Below are positions 58,601-64,000 of a stretch of 64,000 nt of DNA, piece after piece. Position numbers and translations under genes: made by a program. The notes under the pieces are model-generated. The model had not been told where the DNA came from. It worked only from the letters and a program-made list of their open reading frames with translations, and ran no database searches. Source of the stretch: Cephalotus follicularis (lineage: Eukaryota; Streptophyta; Magnoliopsida; Oxalidales; Cephalotaceae); NCBI GenBank assembly GCA_001972305.1, contig BDDD01002258.1, positions 26,609 to 90,608 on the forward strand, given 5' to 3'. Each line of letters begins with the position of its first letter. Within the stretch, counting starts at the first letter, position 1.

Positions 58601-61308
58601 ACCCTGCCTACAAGAGCTTGCTTACCTCCTCGGCTATTGCTTGTTGTCGCTCAGGGGCAAAGTTCCTCTTCTTCTGCCTAGTCGGAGGCCTCATTGGATC
58701 CACACTTAATTTGTGAACCGTGACATTTGGGCTGATCCCAGGGACCTCCTCTGCCGACCAGGCAAACACGTCTTTGTTATTTCGGAGGAATGTTATTAAT
58801 TCCCCCTTCTCCGCCTCTCCAAGCTGTGAGCCAACTTGGAAGACTCTCTCAGAGTTGCACTCTTCTAGGGGCACTTGGATCACATCCTCAACAGGCTGTG
58901 GACACTCAGGTTCCACGTCCCCCCCTGAGCTCCACATTTGCAATTGGAAATACCTTGTCCTTCCCTTTGTCCATGATGCTAGTATTGTAGCACTGCCTTG
59001 CTACCTGTTGATCTCCTCTGGCTTTCCCCACGACAAACCTTGTGGGAAACTTCATCAGCAAGTGTCTTATCGACACTATTGCCTCCATTAGGTTGAGACA
59101 TGGTCTCCCGATTATTACATTGTATGGGCTTGGTGTATCAACCACCAGGAACGTCATCTGCACCTGAGTCTGGCGTGGAGCCGTACATGCAACCATGGAC
59201 AGGTCGATGGATCCCAGAGGATGGACCATCTCCCCTGTAAAGCCAACCGGTGGGGTCTTCACGGGCTTCAGCTGATCGACCGATATCCTCAACTGATCAA
59301 ATGCATGTTTGTACAAGACGTCGGCTGAGCTGCCACTGTCAATAAGGATCCTCTTCATGGTGAAAAGCTCCACCAGAAGAGTTACCACCACTGGGTCATC
59401 GTGAGGGAGACGTACTCCCTCGTAGTCCACCTCAGAGAAGGATATAACCTCTTCATCTCCACCAGTCCTCAGCCTTTTGCTGTGATGAACCTGTTGCACA
59501 GCAAGAGACTGCCTCCCATAGGCTTTTCTAGCATTCTTGTGGTCGCCACCAGGCGCGACCCTGCCTTAGATGGTGTGGATGACACCTCTAGGTTGCTACT
59601 GCTGCTCCTCTTGTTGCCGAGGAGCCTCCTCTCTCCTTTGCTCCCTTCTTCCCTGGGGAGCATCTCTGTCCACATACTTGCGCAGGTGCCCCTTCCGAAT
59701 CAGGTCCTCAATCTGATTCTTCAACTGCCTGCACTCCTCGGTATTGTGGCAGTGGTCATGATGGAATCGACAGTATTTTTCCGTGTCCCTCTTCTCTGCC
59801 AGGGACCTCATCTTCTCGGTCCACTGGATATGGACCTTATCCTGCTCCACAGCAAGTATTCTGGTGCGTGTGTCCAGAAGGGGGGCAAAGTTGTTGTAGG
59901 ATGGGATTGGTGCTCCTCCCCTGGTCGAGTCCTCCCTCCTGGACAGCTTGTGCTTGAGGTCGTCCTTTGTCAGGTCTGACCTCTCCTTCTTTCCAAGAGC
60001 ATTTTGTGAATGCTCTCCTCTCTCCTCCTGATGGCCTGACCAGGGTGTTTTCTGTTTCCTGGCCGCTATCTCTTCCTCTGCGTTGACATACTTTTTTGCT
60101 CTCCTCAGCAGATCTGCCATATCGACGGCAGGTCTCTTCAGAAGAGAGAAGGTAAAAGAGGAGTTGTTCCTCAGCCCACTATTCAATGCTGCCAGGGCAA
60201 AAGACGACTCTAGGTCCTTCACTGTGAGAGACTCCCTGTTGAACTTGGTGAGGTAGTCCCTCAGCGACTCATCTCTCCCCTATACCACGTTGATCAGGTG
60301 GGTGGAGTTCCTCCTCTGTGTGGTGCTGTTGAGGAATTTAGTGACAAACAGCTTCGTAAGCTGGTCAAAATCCTTCACTGACCTCTAAGCCAGGGTAGAG
60401 AACCAAGACTGGGTAGCTCCAGTTAACGTTGTCGGGAATCCTATGCAAAGTGTGGCATCCAAAGCCTGGTGCACCAACATGGTTTGAACGTAGGTGCGTA
60501 CGTGCTGGATGGGATCCGTGGACCCATCATATTTATCAAGGCTGGGGAGCCGAAATCCACTGGGGATACGCTCCGTCATGATATCGGCTGTGAAGGGGTG
60601 AGCGCTAAGGTTGCGCACCTCTGACAGATACCCCTTTGGCTTCTCGGCTCTTTGGAGCCTTCTCTCCACCTCGACAAGCCTTCTGTTCATTGCCTGCTCC
60701 ACATCCTCTATGTTCCTAGCCCTGCTAGAAACACGTGACCCTCCAGCCAATGTGGCTAGGCGGTCGATCTTGCTTCCTCGTGCCGTTCCAGCTCCGCGCA
60801 GAGCGTTGGAACGCACTTGTGCCTCCTATGCACCCCTGGCCTCCCTTTGGGGATTCACTTCCATAGCCTGGTGCTCAGGACTCACTCTTCTGGGATCGTT
60901 GGGCTGATCCCAGGCAGTTGAGGACTCTGCCCTCTGAGATGCCTTGATCTCAAGTTTCCTCCCCAGGGGAACATTATCCCCTGACCGCCTTGGGGGAAGT
61001 TCGTCTCCCCTCAGCGAGTTTCGCCTGGCACCTCGGGGGTGCCCTGTCTCCACCACTGGCCTGTTGGGACCAGAAACTCCTTGGACCACTGACGGAGCAG
61101 GTCCAGCATGTTATCGGTTGGCCAAACTGGTGACCAGCAAATCGGTGAGGCGCTCCACCCCCTGGATCAGCTGGTTGAACTGCTCCCCCGCAACGGGAGC
61201 CTGCTCGGCGACGGCGGCAACTTGGCTGGTTTGGGCTGGGTTGTTTCCAGCGGCAAGTTGGCTTCCACCGGCTATGGAGTGGTTGTTGATGATCTTCCTC
61301 GGAGGCAT
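55682..61308 (-). pseudogene. Gypsy gag-pol polyprotein pseudogene
   Basis: Minus-strand order: gag N-terminus from 61308 (MPPRKIINNHS); gag core with FRLPSLDKYDGSTDP (about 60560) and the nucleocapsid-like CRFHHDHCHNTEEC (about 59750); aspartic protease LIDSGSSADVL (about 59335); RT with CIDFTDLNKACPKDHFPLPK and YIDDM (58589-58131); RNase H (58034-57354) with YYVSRALNDAE; a second RNase-H-like stretch starting LSVDGSS (about 57380 down); integrase with the HHCC zinc region, DYFTKWVEVEPLA and VSDNG (56767-56324); and a C-terminal chromo-type tail ending AEHMRKYYQ. Single stops break it at 61111, 60826, 60280, 58608, 58131, 57354, 56324 and 55928. Otherwise the frame is largely kept, so the loss of function is fairly young. 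Confidence 0.92.
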
Positions 61309-61333
61309 GATTCTGTATGGCTTTTCGCTGCGT

Positions 61334-61351
61334 TTCCCACAGACGGCGCCA
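61334..61351 (-). other. Primer-binding site of the Gypsy element
   Basis: The minus strand reads TGGCGCCGTCTGTGGGAA two bases inside the LTR, a form usual for Tat-type plant Gypsy elements. I do not assign the tRNA. Confidence 0.85.
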
Positions 61352-61353
61352 AC

Positions 61354-61608
61354 TGTTGATGCAAAAATCCTTCCTTCAACAGTACCCTACGTGGAGGGCT
61401 TTTAATTATTGAGGGAAACGTTGTTCGAATGCTCCGAGATGAAGGTTGATGATGACTGTGTGAATGGTTTCCCAGCACGGAAGAGCAAACATGTTGAAGG
61501 TCCAGGAGGTTGTTCTCCCGGGGACACTCCGACGCTCAAGTTAGGCTTTGCACAGAGAAAACGAGGTTCTTTGAATGTAAAAATGGCTGACCTGAGATAT
61601 GTCTTTGA
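61354..61608 (-). repeat. Gypsy 5' LTR (truncated)
   Basis: Aligns without gaps to 50796-51050, then stops abruptly after GTCTTTGA where AT-rich repeats begin. The outer two-thirds of this LTR, including its promoter part, are gone. Confidence 0.93.
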
Positions 61609-61845
61609 AGTATACAACATATATATTAATTAAATTATACACACACACACACACATATATATATACTACTAACTATACATATATACTACTAAACTGTACA
61701 TACATATATACTAACATACTAACTATTATATATATAACTAAATTATACGTATATACTACTATATATATACACTGTATATACTGTAATACATATATATATA
61801 TATATATATATACACACTATTACATAAAAATATATATATATAAAA
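61609..61845. repeat. AT-rich repeats resembling the left flank of the Gypsy element
   Basis: AGTATACAACATATATATTAA..AAATTATACACACAC..ATACTACTAAACTGTACATAC. Similar sequence in the same orientation lies at 50616-50790, on the other side of the Gypsy insertion. Confidence 0.7.
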
Positions 61846-62252
61846 AAAAACTGGTAGTGAGAGAGAAGGAGAAAGAAATTACCTGAGAAGGAGAAAGTGA
61901 GAGAGAGGGAGACTGGTAATGGAGAGGAGTAGACCGGCGGTGGAGGAGGAGACCGGCGGCAGTGAGAGAAATGGAGAAAGAGAGAGGGAGAAAGTGAGGG
62001 CGGCGGGAGGGAGAGGAAAAAAAGTGAGGGAGATGAAGGAAAGAGGGGAAAAAAAGAGAAGGGGCCGGTAAAAATTAGGGTACCGTCCGAGGGCATGGCG
62101 AGGGCATTAAGTGCCCTTGCCATGGCGAGGGCATGGAGAGGGCAACAATGCCCTCGTCATGCCTTTTTTTTAAAAATAAAATAAAGGACTCAACGGCGAG
62201 GGGATCACGTGCCCTCGCCATGCCCTCGTCGTTGCCCTGTTTTTTAGTAGTG
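61609..62252 (-). mobile_element. Truncated 5' end of a second CACTA element, inverted orientation
   Basis: From 62252 leftward the minus strand reads CACTACTAAAAAACAGGGC, then GACGAGGGCATGGCGAGGG and CCCTCGCCGTTGAG. It matches the 5' end at 44404 in order: terminus, array, poly-A stretch, GGCAT(G)GCGAGGGCA. A pyrimidine-rich leader (CT-rich, 62080-61880) with a donor-like CTCAG|GTAATT follows, as in the first copy. It runs into AT-rich repeats and the Gypsy LTR; no 3' end is present. The outer flank is TTA (62253-62255), with no partner. Confidence 0.85.
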
Positions 62253-63227
62253 TTAAATATTTTTAACTTAGTGCATATATAATTACGTGGTGCACTAACT
62301 ATTTACTCATTGGTTGATGTAAATTCTTCTAGTATTAAAGTATTATCAAATAGTACAAAATTTGAATGTACTTATATCCATTATATTTATAATTATCGTG
62401 GATCTAGTCATAATTTTGATTTCGGAATGTAACTAAAACTCTTTCAATTGTAGTGAGAATAAGATTAGGAAAACAAAACATTGGTTGTGGTGGTACTTAT
62501 CAGTGATCACCATATAATGCATGAAGCTTAATAATATTAATTTGGCACCCCATGTCTTGGAAGAATGTATGATTATACAACATCAATAACATTAACCAGT
62601 CATCGGTTTTGATAATTAGTAGGAAATAGAACCCTAACTATCATAAAGTTCTCAATTCCCTAACAAATAAAAGTAACAGGGTAATTCATGTCAACGAATC
62701 GTGTTTTTATCATGTTTGGAACGTGTTTAAGTTGGGTTCGTGTGTGTTTAGGAAGTTAATCCAAATATGACTCAAATTCAAATAAAGTTTTATACGAGTT
62801 AATTCTAATATAACTCAATCAAATTTAGATTAAACTTATTTAAGTTATTATCGTATCGTGTTTGGATCGTGTTCGCGTGTCATGACCTACATTGTTACCT
62901 CCTAAATAAAAGTCAAAAACCATAATGGTAATAGCCAAAGAGTCTAGCGGTCATGGATCATTGCATAGTTAAAATGGAAGACTATATATATTTCGGTTAG
63001 GGAAAAATTAACACTTGTTAAATGTTCCTCACTCCATTTCTCTTAATCATTTAGCCATTGCTTATCCTATATATACATACGAACTATAACACTTTGTTCT
63101 CTTATTTTCCAATGGCTCACATTCACATGACCCGACATTGTCTATGATATATATTGTGTCAGTCAATTCATGTCTATTGTGATCTATTCATTTTACTACA
63201 CTTCTTCGTATTCTAAGATATATTAAA
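62253..63227. other. AT-rich DNA with a degenerate dispersed repeat
   Basis: No gene. At about 62680-62900 there is a stretch of CATGTTTGGAACGTGTTTAAG / GTATCGTGTTTGGATCGTG sequence of a kind common near old transposons. I could not find its ends. Confidence 0.45.
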
Positions 63228-63765
63228 ATGACCATCTTTTATGACTTGAACTATTCTTCCAGCTCATTTTTGCTGTTATCTGTTTATTATGATGCTGATT
63301 GGGGAGGTAATCCCACATATTGTCGTTTTACCACAAGCTTCTATTTCTTGCTTGCGGATTCGCTTATTTCATGGCATATTAAGAAACAAACTATATTTTT
63401 CCACTCAATCAAGGAGGCCGAATATATCGTGCTATTGCGAATATTACTTCTGAGTTACTTTGGTTACTGCAAGACATGAGCGTTTTATTTTATTCCATTA
63501 CTCCTATTCATTGTGACAGCCGCAACACAATTTAAATAATGCACAATAATATCTTTCATGAGCAAACCAAACATATCGAGATTGATCGTCATCTTACTCA
63601 TCAACATCTTGCTAAGATACTCTTCGGTTGGTTTTCATCTCCTCTTTAGATCAAACAAATGATATTTTCACCAAGTCTTTTTTTTTTCTTTTTGTTAGAG
63701 ATTTTCGGCTCATGCTCTCAAAACTCAATTTGACTTCAAGTCTACAACTTTGAATTTGAGGGGGA
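63228..63765 (+). pseudogene. Copia RNase H remnant and polypurine tract
   Basis: Reads as a decayed Copia RNase H: YYDADWGGNPTYCRFTT, DSLISWHIKKQT, SIKEAEYIVL, then with frameshifts PIHCDSRNT and HEQTKHIEIDRH. A purine run (GAGGGGGAT) at about 63758-63766 precedes TGTCGCC, which could be a 3' LTR start. RT and the upstream domains are absent. Confidence 0.75.
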
Positions 63766-63889
63766 TGTCGCCGTTTCATTCTTACAGATTTAGTGCATCT
63801 TCCGTTACATATCCAAGTGATTCAACGTTTTCGTAGTGATTATGACATAGCGAATTACAAATCTAGTAGCATCTATGTAATAATAGGAA

Positions 63890-64000
63890 GGGTAAAATAC
63901 AAAAACCTCCCTGAGTTTTGGACCCATTAACACTTTATCCCCTATGTTTTCAAATATTACAAAAACCCCCTCAGGTTTGAGTCCGTTTAACCATTAACCT
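63890..64000. repeat. Dispersed repeat edge at window end
   Basis: Contains two related units, AAAAACCTCCCTGAGTTTTG and AAAAACCCCCTCAGGTTTGA, about 70 bases apart. This motif is frequent in plant terminal-repeat DNA. The element continues beyond the window. Confidence 0.45.

Larger units (their letters stand above)
50796..61608 (-). mobile_element. Ty3/Gypsy retrotransposon, Tat-like lineage, 5' LTR truncated
   Basis: Left LTR 50796-51718 (TGTTGATAC..ATATCA, 923 bp) is complete. The right LTR is cut to its inner 255 bases (61354-61608). Gag-pol is on the minus strand. The primer-binding site (61351-61334) and polypurine tract (near 51719-51745) confirm orientation. Domain order gag, aspartic protease, RT, RNase H, a second RNase-H-like region, integrase, followed by a long 3' region with an opposite-strand gene, matches the plant Tat group (Retand, RIRE2, Grande). 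The two LTR stretches differ at about 9 of 255 positions, so insertion was fairly recent. Stops in gag and pol disable it. No env-like gene. Confidence 0.93.

Noticed and set aside
50796..61608. Endogenous virus with an envelope gene
   Set aside because: The extra gene is antisense, has introns and a coiled coil, and shows no signal peptide or membrane segment. The element is a Gypsy retrotransposon.
61743..62123. Minus-strand frame rich in Pro, Ser and Leu
   Set aside because: It is the pyrimidine-rich leader of the CACTA 5' end and adjacent TA repeats; no domain.
44404..62252. A single 17.8-kb CACTA element with matching ends
   Set aside because: The perfect TAA duplication pairs 44401-44403 with 50334-50336, and 62253-62255 reads TTA. 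The two similar ends are both 5' ends.
1..64000. CRISPR array, bacterial operon or prophage
   Set aside because: The repeats seen are LTRs, TIRs and microsatellites; genes have introns and plant domains.

Overview
This window is nuclear DNA of a flowering plant, most likely a eudicot. The genes are split by GT..AG introns, intergenic DNA is AT-rich, and plant-type hAT, CACTA, Copia and Gypsy elements fill much of the space. All genes recognised by homology are standard plant nuclear genes. There is no operon structure, rRNA or tRNA gene, or CRISPR array that I can see.

Layout. 153-4196: a decayed hAT transposon carrying a Gypsy-family solo LTR (1271-2144). 6068-14590: an intact 12-exon MET1-type maintenance DNA (cytosine-5) methyltransferase gene, with a hAT-like MITE in intron 2 and LINE debris in intron 9. 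15303-29026: a five-exon gene for a small CXXCXGXG zinc-finger protein, probably plastid-targeted. Its third intron is about 13.0 kb and holds two LTR retrotransposons in opposite orientation (16105-21179 plus, 21415-28165 minus), each with perfect 5-bp target-site duplications. 29338-30267 (minus): an intronless carboxylesterase. 31582-34235 (minus): a three-exon SPX-domain phosphate-sensing protein. About 36300-42821: RDR6, the RNA-dependent RNA polymerase of post-transcriptional silencing, with a long 5'-leader intron.

From 44404 onward the window is almost entirely transposons. A CACTA element (44404-50333, TSD TAA) is split by a 2.8-kb solo LTR (46534-49325, TSD TTGTG). A Tat-like Gypsy retrotransposon (50796-61608, minus strand) follows. 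It carries an extra, intron-containing gene on the opposite strand (52351-54767) behind a TATA box. A second, truncated CACTA 5' end faces the other way (about 61613-62252). A Copia RNase H remnant lies at 63228-63765.

Together, the host genes are two central silencing factors (MET1 for CG methylation; RDR6 for dsRNA synthesis and tasiRNA/PTGS), a phosphate-signalling SPX protein, a hydrolase and a small zinc-finger protein, embedded in a retrotransposon-rich region. The premature stops in the Gypsy element are largely CAG>TAG changes, the decay expected from deamination of CHG-methylated cytosines, so the repeats appear to record the kind of silencing these genes carry out. All exon boundaries were read by eye from splice consensus, reading-frame continuity and family conservation; no alignment software was used.
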